Part shown: positions 54,152 to 63,192 of the stretch, piece by piece
How the letters are laid out: each line of letters begins with the position of its first letter
Numbering within the stretch: position 1 is the first letter of the stretch
Assembly (NCBI GenBank): GCA_947502265.1
Contig: CANMZB010000015.1
Coordinates: 62,001-126,000, forward strand
Source: an uncultured Sulfitobacter sp.
GTDB lineage: Bacteria > Pseudomonadota > Alphaproteobacteria > Rhodobacterales > Rhodobacteraceae
Length of the DNA: 64,000 nucleotides
Direction: 5' to 3'
Translations under genes and position numbers: made by a program
Notes under the pieces: model-generated
The model's database searches: none
Told to the model about the DNA's origin: nothing
The model's input: the letters and a program-made list of their open reading frames with translations, nothing else

Positions 54152-55135
54152 CTACTTGAGGTGATATTCCTCGATCACCGCAACCTCATCCTTCGATCCG
54201 AGAATGACAGACACGCGCTGGTGATGGCCAGTCGGCGCCACGTCGAGGATCCGCCCCGTTCCGGTTGATGACGCGCCGCCCGCCGCTTCGACAAGCATCC
54301 CCATCGGGTTCGCTTCGTACATCAAACGCAGTTTCCCCCCCTGCCCCGCGTTTCCGCTGTCCTTGGGATAAAGGAACACACCGCCGCGCGTCAAAATACG
54401 ATGCACGTCCGCGACCATCGACGCACACCAGCGCATGTTGAATTTCTTGCCGCGCGGGCCATCCGCTCCGCGCAGGCAATCGTCGACATACCGGCGCACA
54501 GGCGCATCCCACAGATCATAGCGTGAGGCGTTGATCGCGAACTCCTGCGTTTCGGCAGGAATCGACATCGCGGGTTGCGTTAGCAAAAAGGCCCCATTGC
54601 CGGGGTGATGGGTGAACCCGTCGACCCCCTGCCCCGTTGTGATCACCAGCCCCGTGGATGGCCCGTAAATCGCATAACCCGCCGCAATCTGTTCGGTGCC
54701 TTTGATCTGTACCGCGCTGTCGGTCGTTTCAATCGCCTGCCCCAGCCGCACAATCGAGAAAATCGTCCCGACAGATAGATTCACATCCAGATTGGAGGAA
54801 CCATCTAGCGGGTCATAGTACACCACGAAATCACCCGCCTGCGGGGCTTCCTTGCGCCAGTTAACCTCGTCCACCTCCTCGGACACCAGCGCCGCCAACC
54901 GGGGGTTACCGCCTACCTGCGCCTGAAAAATCTGGTCCGAAATAACATCCAGCGCCTTTTGCGCCTCGCCCTGTACGTTCTGCGTACCCGCGCCGCCCAG
55001 ATTGCCCGCAAAAGCGCCGTGCCGCACCTCGTCCGAAATCATCCGGCACGCGGTTGCAATATCCTCGATCAGAATCATCAAATCGGTGTCGGTGGCTTGG
55101 GCCATCAGGTGCTGGCGCAACGTCATTTGTGTCAT
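54152..55135 (-). CDS. fbp: Fructose-1,6-bisphosphatase, class I
   Basis: 327 residues. The metal and catalytic regions are EEVDEVNWRKEAPQAGDF near 88, YYDPLDGSSNLDVNLSVGTI near 110, and GGVFLYPKDSGNAGQGGKLR near 250, with NPMGMLVEAAGGASSTG near 275. It removes the 1-phosphate from fructose-1,6-bisphosphate for gluconeogenesis or the Calvin cycle. Convergent with the GntR gene. Next to glpD/glpK it would let glycerol carbon flow to hexoses. It is followed by parB. Confidence 0.95.
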   Translation of the reverse strand: MTQMTLRQHLMAQATDTDLMILIEDIATACRMISDEVRHGAFAGNLGGAGTQNVQGEAQKALDVISDQIFQAQVGGNPRLAALVSEEVDEVNWRKEAPQAGDFVVYYDPLDGSSNLDVNLSVGTIFSIVRLGQAIETTDSAVQIKGTEQIAAGYAIYGPSTGLVITTGQGVDGFTHHPGNGAFLLTQPAMSIPAETQEFAINASRYDLWDAPVRRYVDDCLRGADGPRGKKFNMRWCASMVADVHRILTRGGVFLYPKDSGNAGQGGKLRLMYEANPMGMLVEAAGGASSTGTGRILDVAPTGHHQRVSVILGSKDEVAVIEEYHLK

Positions 55136-55172
55136 GGATCTTCCTTTGTGTGATCAACCGGAGGTGCCGGCG

Positions 55173-56093
55173 TCAGGTGTTCGTTTTATCTGCAACCAGA
55201 TCGGCCACGGCTTGGGCCAGCCATTCGGGATCAATCCCCTCGCCCGTCTTAAGCGTGACCGTCAGCCCACCGCTGCTGGCGCGTTTCACAGCGACCTGGA
55301 CGGTGCCGCTCTCGGCTTTGCTCACGGTCGCTTTCGGTTTTGGCACGGGTGCTTCGGGCGCTTTACCGCGCAGCCGTGGAATGATCTCGCGAAAGGCACG
55401 TTTCGGCGTGTTCGCAATGTCGACCTCCGCCACAATCCGGTCATGCAGATCGACACAGGCACGGCCCAGAGATACGTCATTCTGACTCACCGATAGGCGC
55501 TGCGCAATCTCCTGCTGGGACAGATCGCCAAGCGCATCGGCGATAAGACCAACCGACAGCAATTCCTCGAACCCCGAGAGGTTCTTGCGCATGGTGTTCT
55601 CGTGAAACCGCTCCTCAAGATCGGCAAGCGCGGCCTCCCCCTCGACCGTGGACAAAACCGCGATCACCTTGCGATTAAGCCGCTGGCACGCGGCCAGACG
55701 CCGCCGCCCGGATTGAATGATAAAGCTGTCTGCGGTGTCCAGCGGATGATCGTGATCGGGCTGCCACGCCGGATTTTCAGGGCGCACACGGATCGCCTGC
55801 GTCTGACCACGCCGCGCGATATTGTCGACGAGGGCCAAAAATTCGGGATCGTTTTCCCATTCACCCAACCGGTCGCTGCCGCTTGGGTCCTCGATCTGGG
55901 AGGGGAGAAGTTCAATGGCGACAGTGCCGTTCAGAATCCCATCGCTGATCGTGGCGCGGGTATCTTCCAGCCGCTGGCGCAGCATGTTCATCGCCGTGCC
56001 ACCCCACATGCCGCCCATTCCGGGCTTGCCCTCTTCACCGATTTCATCTTCCAGCGGCACGGTCGTAGCGTCCAGTTTGCGTTTGCGGGCCAT
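55173..56093 (-). CDS. parB: ParB/RepB-type partition protein
   Basis: 306 residues from ATG 56093, sharing one base with the parA stop (TGATG). The ParB nuclease-like domain is at about 55-145 (LPSQIEDPSGSDRLGEW, then FIIQSGRRRLAACQRLNRKV), followed by HENTMRKNLSGFEELLSVGL and the helix-turn-helix LSQQEIAQRLSVSQNDVSLG near 185-205. It binds centromere sites and works with ParA to segregate the replicon. The last 60 residues are lower in complexity. Confidence 0.93.
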   Translation of the reverse strand: MARKRKLDATTVPLEDEIGEEGKPGMGGMWGGTAMNMLRQRLEDTRATISDGILNGTVAIELLPSQIEDPSGSDRLGEWENDPEFLALVDNIARRGQTQAIRVRPENPAWQPDHDHPLDTADSFIIQSGRRRLAACQRLNRKVIAVLSTVEGEAALADLEERFHENTMRKNLSGFEELLSVGLIADALGDLSQQEIAQRLSVSQNDVSLGRACVDLHDRIVAEVDIANTPKRAFREIIPRLRGKAPEAPVPKPKATVSKAESGTVQVAVKRASSGGLTVTLKTGEGIDPEWLAQAVADLVADKTNT

Positions 56094-57424
56094 CAGCTCC
56101 ACCTTTCCTTAATGAATTCCTCGGCATATCCCCGCGTTGGCAGATGCGGCAAGACCCGCGCCACCAAGCTGTCGTTTACCGCGTTGGCGTTTGCCATGAA
56201 CGCCTTGGCCGACGCGCGGCGGGTGCGGGGGGGCAAATATTCGTAGATGCTTTTGTATTCCTCCGCCGCGTTGGCGATGGCGTCCGAGCGATTGTACCAT
56301 ACCTGGCTGATCTCGCGGGGGGAACGGCGGTACAAATCAAGGATCTGGTCGGTGTCCTGATTGTTTTGCTCCTGCACGATTGTCGGCAACACCACATGAT
56401 TACCATTACCGATTTCCAAATCGGCCTCGAACCCCATGATGAATTCCAGATACTCGCCAATGTTGCCGATATAAGTGGCAAGCGTGGCTAGATCGAACCC
56501 CTTCATCGTTTGCGGGATCACCACACTATCCGCCGCAATCAGGCCATTCAGCTGCATCAACGTCAGCGATGGCTGCTGGTCAATCACGATAACATCCAGC
56601 GACTCGTTCAGCGCAGCATCAAGGCGCGCGGGGTCGAACGCGCCATCGGCATCACGCAGATCGCTTACCGGCGTGGCAGGCGGGTGGGCAGCATCCCACT
56701 GCGCAATGGCATCACGTAAAACGCGGTACACTGGCACACCGCCACGCTGGGACAGAAAGAACAGGCTGATGTCACCGTTCTGGATGTTTGCGCCGCCAGG
56801 GATCAGTCGCACGCCGGGCCACGGCGTTGGCCGCCAAATAGCGTTCAGCTCTTCTGGGGAGCGGCGCGTAAGCTCTGTCGCGCCGGGATCATCGACTCCC
56901 ATGAATTCGGCCAACGTTGGTGTGTCAGGTGCGAACAGGGGTAAATCGGCATCCGCAAAATACAAGCTTGCAGTGGCTTGGGGATCCGCATCAATGATAC
57001 CCACCCGCAAGCCATAAAACAGCGAGAGATATTGCGCAAAATGCGCTGCTGTCAGTGACTTTCCGGTGCCGCCCTTTTGCGCGCCAAAGGTGATCACCTT
57101 AAGCGGATCACCCTGCTGACGCCAATAAAGATGATCGCGCCGCGCACCCGGTCGGCTGGCAAGGATGCCGCGGATCGTCAGGATCTCCGATGGCGAAAAA
57201 CTGCGCTCGCGCCCCGTCCGCTCGCCTTCGGGGTAATGCGGCTCATCTTTGGCGATGCGGGTCAGATACGTCACATCGACGCCCAAAAATTCTGCCACTT
57301 CCGTTTGTGAAAAGCGGCGGGCGACGCGGCTGCGCATGGTCAGATCACGCTGGAGCTTGGTGTTTACCTGCGCCATAACGCGGCTCATGTTGCGAATGAA
57401 CTGCTCGAATTGTCCGTAGGCCAT
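56093..57424 (-). CDS. parA: ParA-type partition ATPase
   Basis: 443 residues from ATG 57424; an upstream frame is open but overlaps rep. An N-terminal MerR-like helix-turn-helix (FSQTEVAEFLGVDVTYLTRI near 35-60) lets it repress its own promoter. The deviant Walker A is GAQKGGTGKSLTAAHFAQYL near 115, then RVGIIDADPQATASLYF and DVIVIDQQPSLTLMQLN near 295. Moves the replicon apart with ParB. No clear Shine-Dalgarno site precedes it; a perfect palindrome fills that spot, so repression may block initiation as well as transcription. Confidence 0.93.
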   Translation of the reverse strand: MAYGQFEQFIRNMSRVMAQVNTKLQRDLTMRSRVARRFSQTEVAEFLGVDVTYLTRIAKDEPHYPEGERTGRERSFSPSEILTIRGILASRPGARRDHLYWRQQGDPLKVITFGAQKGGTGKSLTAAHFAQYLSLFYGLRVGIIDADPQATASLYFADADLPLFAPDTPTLAEFMGVDDPGATELTRRSPEELNAIWRPTPWPGVRLIPGGANIQNGDISLFFLSQRGGVPVYRVLRDAIAQWDAAHPPATPVSDLRDADGAFDPARLDAALNESLDVIVIDQQPSLTLMQLNGLIAADSVVIPQTMKGFDLATLATYIGNIGEYLEFIMGFEADLEIGNGNHVVLPTIVQEQNNQDTDQILDLYRRSPREISQVWYNRSDAIANAAEEYKSIYEYLPPRTRRASAKAFMANANAVNDSLVARVLPHLPTRGYAEEFIKERWS

Positions 57425-57431
57425 TGTTATT

Positions 57432-57445
57432 ATATCCGCGGATAT
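57432..57445. repeat. ATATCCGCGGATAT palindrome (parA leader)
   Basis: Perfect 14-bp palindrome lying between the rep stop and the parA start, 7 bases before the ATG. Candidates are a ParA operator or a ParB binding site. Identical copy at 53853-53866; near-copy at 57764-57777. Confidence 0.65.
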
Positions 57446-57447
57446 TT

Positions 57448-58338
57448 CTATGCGGCGACTTTGGAGGGGAACGCCGCCGAGGGCAAGCGCCCCCGGTAGA
57501 GTTTCCACCGTCGCAGATAGGATTTCAGGAGTTTCTGCTCAGTCCCTGCGTCCGAAATCGTAGGCAAGGAGCGGCACAATCGGGTGAGTTGGTAGAGATT
57601 GGGCGATTTCCTCCAGTGGGGCTGCCATTCAACGTCCAACGCTTCAAGCAGAGCATCAAGTGCGGCCCGTGAGCCAAGCAGGGGGGCGAGCCCGTCTGCC
57701 ATATCAGGCGGGCAGCGACCCGTCAGCCCCTTTTTGTGCAGGAATTGTTCAAGGGCCGCGGCAATATCCGTGGATATAACGCGGGATGCCGGACGTATTT
57801 GCTTGTCGGCGGCGGTTTGTGTCTCGGCAAGCAAAGCTTCGGAAGGCCAGCTTGAAAAGTCGGGGTAGGGGGCTTTTCCTACAGCCACTTTCCAACCCGA
57901 AAGCAATTTTGAGGCGGACTCACTTTTTGGAACGGGTTGTTTTATATGGTTATGATTTTTAGTTTTTAACGGGCGTTCAACCTGCTGAACGGTGCGTTCA
58001 GATTTTTGGCGGGTGCTGCCAAGACCTGCGCGCCATTTCTTCCAGAAGGTGACAGTATAGCGCAGGCGATAATTGTACCCGTTCGCCATCTTTTGTTCTT
58101 CGGTGAAAAGCACGTCAACACTGCGCAGCTCTGCAATATAGCCGGATACGGCGGCGCGCGAGCGGCCAAGGCGGCGGCCAAGTTGCGCAAGCGAGGGCCA
58201 ACATTGACCCTCGGCGTTCGCCATTCGGCACAGCTCGGCCAGCGTTCGGAAGGCTCCGGGCGATAAATCGAGGTCGAATAGCGCGACGGGAAAGGCGACA
58301 AACCCTTTGTTAGGGTCACAATCAAGAATTTCGGACAT
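57448..58338 (-). CDS. Plasmid replication initiator with HTH domain
   Basis: 296 residues from ATG 58338, preceded by AAGGAG; the open frame upstream lacks this. The N-terminal winged helix is FDLDLSPGAFRTLAELCRMA then WPSLAQLGRRLGRSRAAVSG (residues 20-80), with a DNA-binding-type basic region after it. The C-terminal half (RCPPDMADGLAPLLGSRAAL, KSYLRRWKLYRGRLPSAAFP) is not a domain I can name. Position ahead of parA-parB on one strand, with palindromes and a long non-coding stretch upstream, supports a replication initiator. It is not a RepC by order (rep precedes parAB here); the exact Rhodobacterales replicase type is undetermined. Confidence 0.7.
   Translation of the reverse strand: MSEILDCDPNKGFVAFPVALFDLDLSPGAFRTLAELCRMANAEGQCWPSLAQLGRRLGRSRAAVSGYIAELRSVDVLFTEEQKMANGYNYRLRYTVTFWKKWRAGLGSTRQKSERTVQQVERPLKTKNHNHIKQPVPKSESASKLLSGWKVAVGKAPYPDFSSWPSEALLAETQTAADKQIRPASRVISTDIAAALEQFLHKKGLTGRCPPDMADGLAPLLGSRAALDALLEALDVEWQPHWRKSPNLYQLTRLCRSLPTISDAGTEQKLLKSYLRRWKLYRGRLPSAAFPSKVAA
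57764..57777. repeat. ATATCCGTGGATAT near-palindrome (inside rep)
   Basis: Differs from the parA-leader palindrome by one central base. Lies within the rep coding sequence, 319 bases from that site. Confidence 0.5.
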
Positions 58339-58745
58339 AAAAGCTCCTTGCACCGCAAGCAAGGCTTGCGGCGATTCGGCTGCTTTGGTACTGTCGGGTG
58401 TAAGCAAGCGGACAGTGTCAAAGCGGACATTGACGGAACGGGCTCGTATGGCTGCAACCATGCGGGCCCTTTGTTTTTAAGGGAAAACTGGGATTTGCTG
58501 CGCCTCCATCGTGGTTTCATGCTGGCCCGTCCTGCCCTGCAATTGCAGGTTCGTTGGATGGGTGGTCTGCCTCAGAAAGGGTGTATCCCCTCTTAGTCCC
58601 TGTATTAGGTCACGAATTGCTCTAAATGCAATGACTAATCTGCTGAAGGCCGAACTGTAGCGGGTGCGCGCGCCGTGGATCGTAGCGCGGAACCGCATGG
58701 GCAAAGGGGATGCAAACGATTAATATCCCCTAACGGAGGACTAAT
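58339..58745. other. Rep upstream region, candidate origin and control
   Basis: 407 bases without a convincing gene between rep and dgoK. It holds the inverted repeat CCGCAAGC-AAG-GCTTGCGG at 58353-58371 just before rep, two copies of AAGCGGACA at 58406 and 58421 (15-base period), and AGGGGAT/ATCCCCT at 58705-58731 before dgoK. A replication origin would be expected near here, but I see no long iteron array or DnaA box. Confidence 0.4.
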
Positions 58746-59591
58746 ATGAGCAGATGGATCGCGATCAGGACGCAGGCGCGGCAGGTGCGTGTTTGGGTGA
58801 TGGACGCACAGAAATTGATGGCGCGCCATGTTGTCGCGCGCGGTGGATTATCCCTGACCGGGGTGATGGATGCGATACGACCGGAAATAGAGCCGTATAT
58901 GCAGGCTGGCGCGGCTATGCCGGTGATCTGCGCGGGAGCGGGCGACACGCCTTCGATCCTGACTCCCGCAGCACCGCAACCGCCACAAGCGATGCCGCCC
59001 CATGATCCGCGCCTCGCGCTATTTGTGCTGCCCGGTTTGAAACAAGCCCGGCCAGCGGATGTTATCAGGTCCGGGATCGTACAGATCGCAGGGTTCATCG
59101 CCGCACATGAGGGGTGGGACGGTGTGCTGTGCCTGCCTGAAACCCGCTCCCTGTGGGTGCATATCAGCGCCGGAGAAGTTGTCAGCTTTCGCAGCTTTAT
59201 GACGCCCGAGATTTCCGACCTTCTAATCACCCGTTCCAGCCTCGCGCCGCTGTTGCAGGCCAAGGACTGGAACGCGGATGCTTTCACGGAGGCGTTGAAT
59301 GATGCCATGTCACGCCCCGAAAATCTCGCGGCCGCTCTGTCGATGCTTCAAACGCAACAGCCAGACTCTGCCACAACCCGCGCACGGGTGTCGGGGCTTT
59401 TGATCGGAATGGAGCTTGCCGCGGCGCGCGCCTATTGGCTGGGGCAGAACGTGGCCATCGTCGGGGCGGGTCCGCAGGCGGCGCAATACCGCGCCGCGTT
59501 GACGGGGCAGGGGGTGCCGACCGTGATAACCGACAGCGAAGAAATGAGCCTGCGCGGATTTATCCGTGCCTATGAGGAACTGAAACAATGA
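58746..59591 (+). CDS. dgoK: 2-dehydro-3-deoxygalactonokinase
   Basis: 281 residues with GGAGGA eight bases before the ATG. The DgoK pattern is visible in MPVICAGAGDTPSIL near 60, GIVQIAGFIAAHEGWDGVLC near 110, LPETRSLWVHISAGEVVSFR near 130, then SFMTPEISDLL. It phosphorylates 2-keto-3-deoxygalactonate in the De Ley-Doudoroff route. The N-terminus is a little shorter and more diverged than usual (ATP loop not obvious). It overlaps the lactonase gene by 4 bases; the aldolase dgoA and the dehydratase are not in this window. Confidence 0.83.
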   Translation: MSRWIAIRTQARQVRVWVMDAQKLMARHVVARGGLSLTGVMDAIRPEIEPYMQAGAAMPVICAGAGDTPSILTPAAPQPPQAMPPHDPRLALFVLPGLKQARPADVIRSGIVQIAGFIAAHEGWDGVLCLPETRSLWVHISAGEVVSFRSFMTPEISDLLITRSSLAPLLQAKDWNADAFTEALNDAMSRPENLAAALSMLQTQQPDSATTRARVSGLLIGMELAAARAYWLGQNVAIVGAGPQAAQYRAALTGQGVPTVITDSEEMSLRGFIRAYEELKQ

Positions 59592-60418
59592 CCGCAAAAG
59601 TATTTGATGCCACGCAATGTCTGCTGGGGGAGGGGCCGTTGTGGCACCCCGAGCGGCAATCGCTGTTCTGGTTTGATGTGATGAACAAGCGCCTTTATGG
59701 GGAAGGGCAGGTGCGCCAGTTTGGTGAATCTGTTTCGGCTGCCGGATGGGTGGATCACAATACGCTGCTGGTCGCCTCCGAGACACAGCTTTTCACGCTT
59801 GATCTCGAAACCGGCGCACAGGCCCATGTTGCTCCGCTGGAGGCGGACAATGCAGTGACCCGTTCCAATGACGGGCGCGCAGATCCGTTCGGCGGTTTCT
59901 GGATTGGCAGTATGGGGCGGCGCTTTGAAAAAGGCGCAGGGGCGATCCACCGCTATTATCGCGGCGCGGTCGAGACGCTTTATACCGGGATCACCGTTGC
60001 CAACGCGATCTGTTTTACCCCTGACAAGAAATGTGCCTATTACACCGACACCCCGACGCAGCAGGTGATGCGGCAGCCGCTGGACGGCGAAGGCTGGCCC
60101 GAAGGCGCGCCAGAGGTGTTCATCGACACCCGCAAAGAAGGGCTGTACCCCGATGGTGCGGTTGTCGATGCCGCAGGGTGCTTGTGGGTTGCCCAATGGG
60201 GTGCTGCGCGGGTGGCGCGCTATGGGGTGGATGGCACATTTATGGGGGCGGTAAGCGTGGCTGCGCGGCAGGCAAGTTGCCCGGCCTTTGGCGGGCCTGA
60301 TCTGTCCACGCTTTATATCACATCGGCGGCGGTCAAGCTGGAAGGCCCGATGGAGGGGCAGACATTTGTCTGCGAAACCCAAGCCACCGGCCAGCGCGAG
60401 CACCGCGTCATTCTTTAA
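59588..60418 (+). CDS. SMP-30/gluconolactonase family lactonase
   Basis: 276 residues. Metal ligands of the six-bladed propeller are in LLGEGPLWHPERQSLFWFD (Glu14), SNDGRADPFGGFWIGSMG near 97, VANAICFTPDKKCAYYTDT near 143 and YPDGAVVDAAGCLWVAQWG near 190. Such enzymes open sugar lactones to sugar acids. Co-translated with dgoK, it fits a galactonolactone step before KDGal formation. Confidence 0.9.
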   Translation: MTAKVFDATQCLLGEGPLWHPERQSLFWFDVMNKRLYGEGQVRQFGESVSAAGWVDHNTLLVASETQLFTLDLETGAQAHVAPLEADNAVTRSNDGRADPFGGFWIGSMGRRFEKGAGAIHRYYRGAVETLYTGITVANAICFTPDKKCAYYTDTPTQQVMRQPLDGEGWPEGAPEVFIDTRKEGLYPDGAVVDAAGCLWVAQWGAARVARYGVDGTFMGAVSVAARQASCPAFGGPDLSTLYITSAAVKLEGPMEGQTFVCETQATGQREHRVIL

Positions 60419-60422
60419 GCTG

Positions 60423-61175
60423 TCAGCCTTGAAGGCCCAAGCGGGTTTGCAGCCGCGCCGCTGCGTCCAACGGCAGTTCGATGTGGTCAATGTATCCCAT
60501 GACCGACCCGTAAGTCGCGTCGATGTAGGACAGGAAACCGGCCATCGTGCTGGCCGGGCTTTCCAGTAATCTGGCATAGGCCTGCACGTCGCCGCCGCGC
60601 GCCCGTGAGGCGGCCAGAAACTCAGCCACCAGATCGGGGATCAACTGTTCCGTCATGGCATAGTCGGTGATGATGTCACGCGGGGCCACGCCAGCGATCC
60701 CCAAAAGCAGGGCGGCGATGATGCCGGTGCGATCCTTACCGGCGGTGCAGTTGAACAAAACCGCGCCTTCGCGGACCTCGGAAATCCGGCCCAGAATCTC
60801 GCAAATCGCAGCACCGCGTGTTTCAATCGCGGTGACGTAGAAGCTAAGCAGCGGATGCCCGTCGGGCGCATCGCCCTTTGCCAGTTCAGCAGGTGAGAGC
60901 GACCCGAACAGCGGCAAATTGACAAAATCAACGCCGGGGTGTGCGGCGAATTGGCTGGGCGCTTCCATCACTTCGGTCGGGGTGCGCAGATCGACGACCT
61001 GCCGCAGCCCTTCGAAATGAAGCCGCGATGCCTCGCCTTCCTCAAGCCGGTGCAGGCAGTCGGCGCGCAGAAAATGGCGCCACGGAATTTCGGTTCCCTG
61101 CGCCGTGGTATACCCGCCCAGATCCCGCAAATTGTGGGCTCCGCGAACGGTCATGTGGCGTGCCGGCGCGCTCAT
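60423..61175 (-). CDS. Tyrosine-protein phosphatase (DSP-like)
   Basis: 250 residues. The signature loop VLFNCTAGKDRTGIIAALLL (Cys-x5-Arg, near residue 133) and the N-terminal RGAHNLRDLGGYTTAQGTEI place it in the bacterial Tyr_phosphatase_3 group; the acid Asp is likely in the DLRTPTEV region near 68. It would act on phosphotyrosine or phosphoinositide-like substrates in the cytoplasm. Convergent with the lactonase gene. Confidence 0.9.
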   Translation of the reverse strand: MSAPARHMTVRGAHNLRDLGGYTTAQGTEIPWRHFLRADCLHRLEEGEASRLHFEGLRQVVDLRTPTEVMEAPSQFAAHPGVDFVNLPLFGSLSPAELAKGDAPDGHPLLSFYVTAIETRGAAICEILGRISEVREGAVLFNCTAGKDRTGIIAALLLGIAGVAPRDIITDYAMTEQLIPDLVAEFLAASRARGGDVQAYARLLESPASTMAGFLSYIDATYGSVMGYIDHIELPLDAAARLQTRLGLQG

Positions 61176-61452
61176 TTATAAATACCTGTCATGGTCCGAG
61201 AGATAGTGCGCTTTCATCGCGGCTTCAAGATGGGACCAGAGCAACGCCCTGCGGGGCGCCTGCAAATGCGCGCGCGAGGTCATATATGGGCGATTTCGGG
61301 CCCGATTCACGCGAATGCCGGTGCGGTCTACAGAAATTCCTTGCAAAGAACCACACCGCGCGGGTTACACTACGTCAACCGGCCCGTAATTTTGGGCCAC
61401 CGCGCCTATTTGTGTCTGTTTTTGTCCGAAGTCATTGCTTGGAGTACGCCTT
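61176..61452. other. Gap before the two-partner secretion genes
   Basis: 277 bases, no convincing gene. It should contain divergent promoters for the phosphatase and tpsB genes. No clear operator seen. Confidence 0.4.
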
Positions 61453-63192
61453 ATGGTGATCCGAAACCTGCGTCCGAAAACCGTAACGTCAGCTGTGTCC
61501 TGCGCTCTTGCGGTGGTTCTGACGTTGGCAATGCCTACCGCAGGCCGCGCGCAAGACAGCAACACCGCCAGCAGCGTAACGCCCGACAGCTTTCAACCGC
61601 CGCTGCAAAAGCTTGACGGGGCAATCGTGTTTTCGGGCGCGTCCAGCACACAGGCACCGCCGGGTGCCGAGAAGATCGGTATTACCCTGTCGGGCGTGAC
61701 CCTGCAAAATGCGCTGCCGCAGATGGCGGATGCCAATGCGGCGCTACAGGCGCGGCTGACCGGCGGGCGCATCGCCGTGTCAGAGCTGTTCAATGCGGTC
61801 GGTGCATTGGAAGAAGCCTATGCCAACGCGGGCTTTGTGCTGGCACGGGTTGTGCTGCCACAACAAAGCTTGCGCGATGGCGGTGTTTTGACGGTCGTTG
61901 TTGTGGATGGCTTTGTCGAGACGGTGGATAACGCCAATGTGCCGCCCGAGGTGCAGAACCGGATTGATCAGCTCACCGCGCCGCTGGTCAATCGCAAAGG
62001 GCTGACATTGGCTGAGCTGGAGCGGCAGTTGCTATTGGCGGGCGATACCGCCGGTGTCGCACTTGGCACGACGTTGGGGGCGGGGCGGCTGCCGGGCGGA
62101 ACCGTGCTGACGCTTGATCCTGAATTCCAGAAGATCACCGGCTTTGTCGGCTTCGACAACCATGCCTCGAAAGAGCTGGGGCGGCTGACGTTGAATGCGG
62201 GCGTCGAGTTTAACAGCCCCTTCGGATACGGTGAAACATTCTATCTGCGCGCATCGGGCGCGCCGGGTAATTTCTTTGACAGTGATCCGCGTTACCGTGT
62301 GCTTGCGGGCGGTTTTCTGGTGCCACTGGGGCCATCGGGTCTTGTTTTGAACGGCGAACTCACCACCAGCGACACAACGCCGGATGATGATGTCGCGCCG
62401 ACCCGGTCGAATTTCGACCGCCAGTCGCTGCGTTTGGTTTATCCGGTGGTCCGCTCGCGTCAGCTTAACATCACCACGCAATTCTCGATTGACCGCCAAC
62501 AAGACAGCCAGGATCTGATCGCGGGGGCGAGCACGCCGATCTATGACGACAAGACAACTGTGCTGCGCCTTGGGGGCAGCGCCAATGTCATTCACAAGGA
62601 CGGTGCATTCACGGATGTGGGGGTGGTCCTGTCACGGGGCGTCGATGCGTGGGGCGCGCGCAGTGCGGCGGACGTGGGGGGCGGCACGCCGCTATCGCGA
62701 CAGGGGGCGGATGCGGAATTTACCAAGCTAAGCTTCTCCGGCTATCACCAGCGCGCTTTGAGCGAGAGCATTATTTTATCGGTGACAGGGCGCGCGCAGA
62801 TTTCGTTTGGTGATGCGCTTGTTACTGCGGAACAATTCGGCCTGTCGGGCGCACGGGAACTGTCGGGCTTTGACTCGGGTGATCTGCGTGGTGACAGCGG
62901 CTGGATCTTGCGCGCCGAAGTCGCGCACCAGACAAAAACCTCGGTCGCGAACATGCCGGTTATTTTAAGCCCGTATGCCTTTGTGGCAGCGGGAGGTATT
63001 ACAATCGAACAACCCACCGCGCTGGAGCGCGGGCACGAGAACGCCCATTCCTACGGCGTCGGGCTGGATATTTTTTCACAGACAGATTCACGTTTCAGAG
63101 CAAGTAGTTTGAGGGTCGAAGTGGCCAAAGGAGAACGGGATAATGGTTCGGATGACACGCGTTTCAGCATTTCGGGTAATTTCCGCTTCTGA
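61453..63192 (+). CDS. TpsB transporter, ShlB/FhaC family
   Basis: 579 residues from ATG 61453. A Sec signal (TSAVSCALAVVLTLAMPTAG, cut near RAQD) precedes a POTRA-type region at about 60-190 (ALEEAYANAGFVLARVVLPQ, LRDGGVLTVVVVDGFVETVD) and a 16-strand barrel ending in a Phe (SISGNFRF), the outer-membrane assembly signal. TPGGRLPGGTVLTLDPEF-like residues (GAGRLPGGTVLTLDP) join them. It exports the adjacent TpsA across the outer membrane. Confidence 0.92.
   Translation: MVIRNLRPKTVTSAVSCALAVVLTLAMPTAGRAQDSNTASSVTPDSFQPPLQKLDGAIVFSGASSTQAPPGAEKIGITLSGVTLQNALPQMADANAALQARLTGGRIAVSELFNAVGALEEAYANAGFVLARVVLPQQSLRDGGVLTVVVVDGFVETVDNANVPPEVQNRIDQLTAPLVNRKGLTLAELERQLLLAGDTAGVALGTTLGAGRLPGGTVLTLDPEFQKITGFVGFDNHASKELGRLTLNAGVEFNSPFGYGETFYLRASGAPGNFFDSDPRYRVLAGGFLVPLGPSGLVLNGELTTSDTTPDDDVAPTRSNFDRQSLRLVYPVVRSRQLNITTQFSIDRQQDSQDLIAGASTPIYDDKTTVLRLGGSANVIHKDGAFTDVGVVLSRGVDAWGARSAADVGGGTPLSRQGADAEFTKLSFSGYHQRALSESIILSVTGRAQISFGDALVTAEQFGLSGARELSGFDSGDLRGDSGWILRAEVAHQTKTSVANMPVILSPYAFVAAGGITIEQPTALERGHENAHSYGVGLDIFSQTDSRFRASSLRVEVAKGERDNGSDDTRFSISGNFRF

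Noticed and set aside
58406..58429. AAGCGGACA repeats as origin iterons
   Set aside because: Only two copies, 15 bases apart. Iteron origins normally have more, so it is noted in the region entry but not called.
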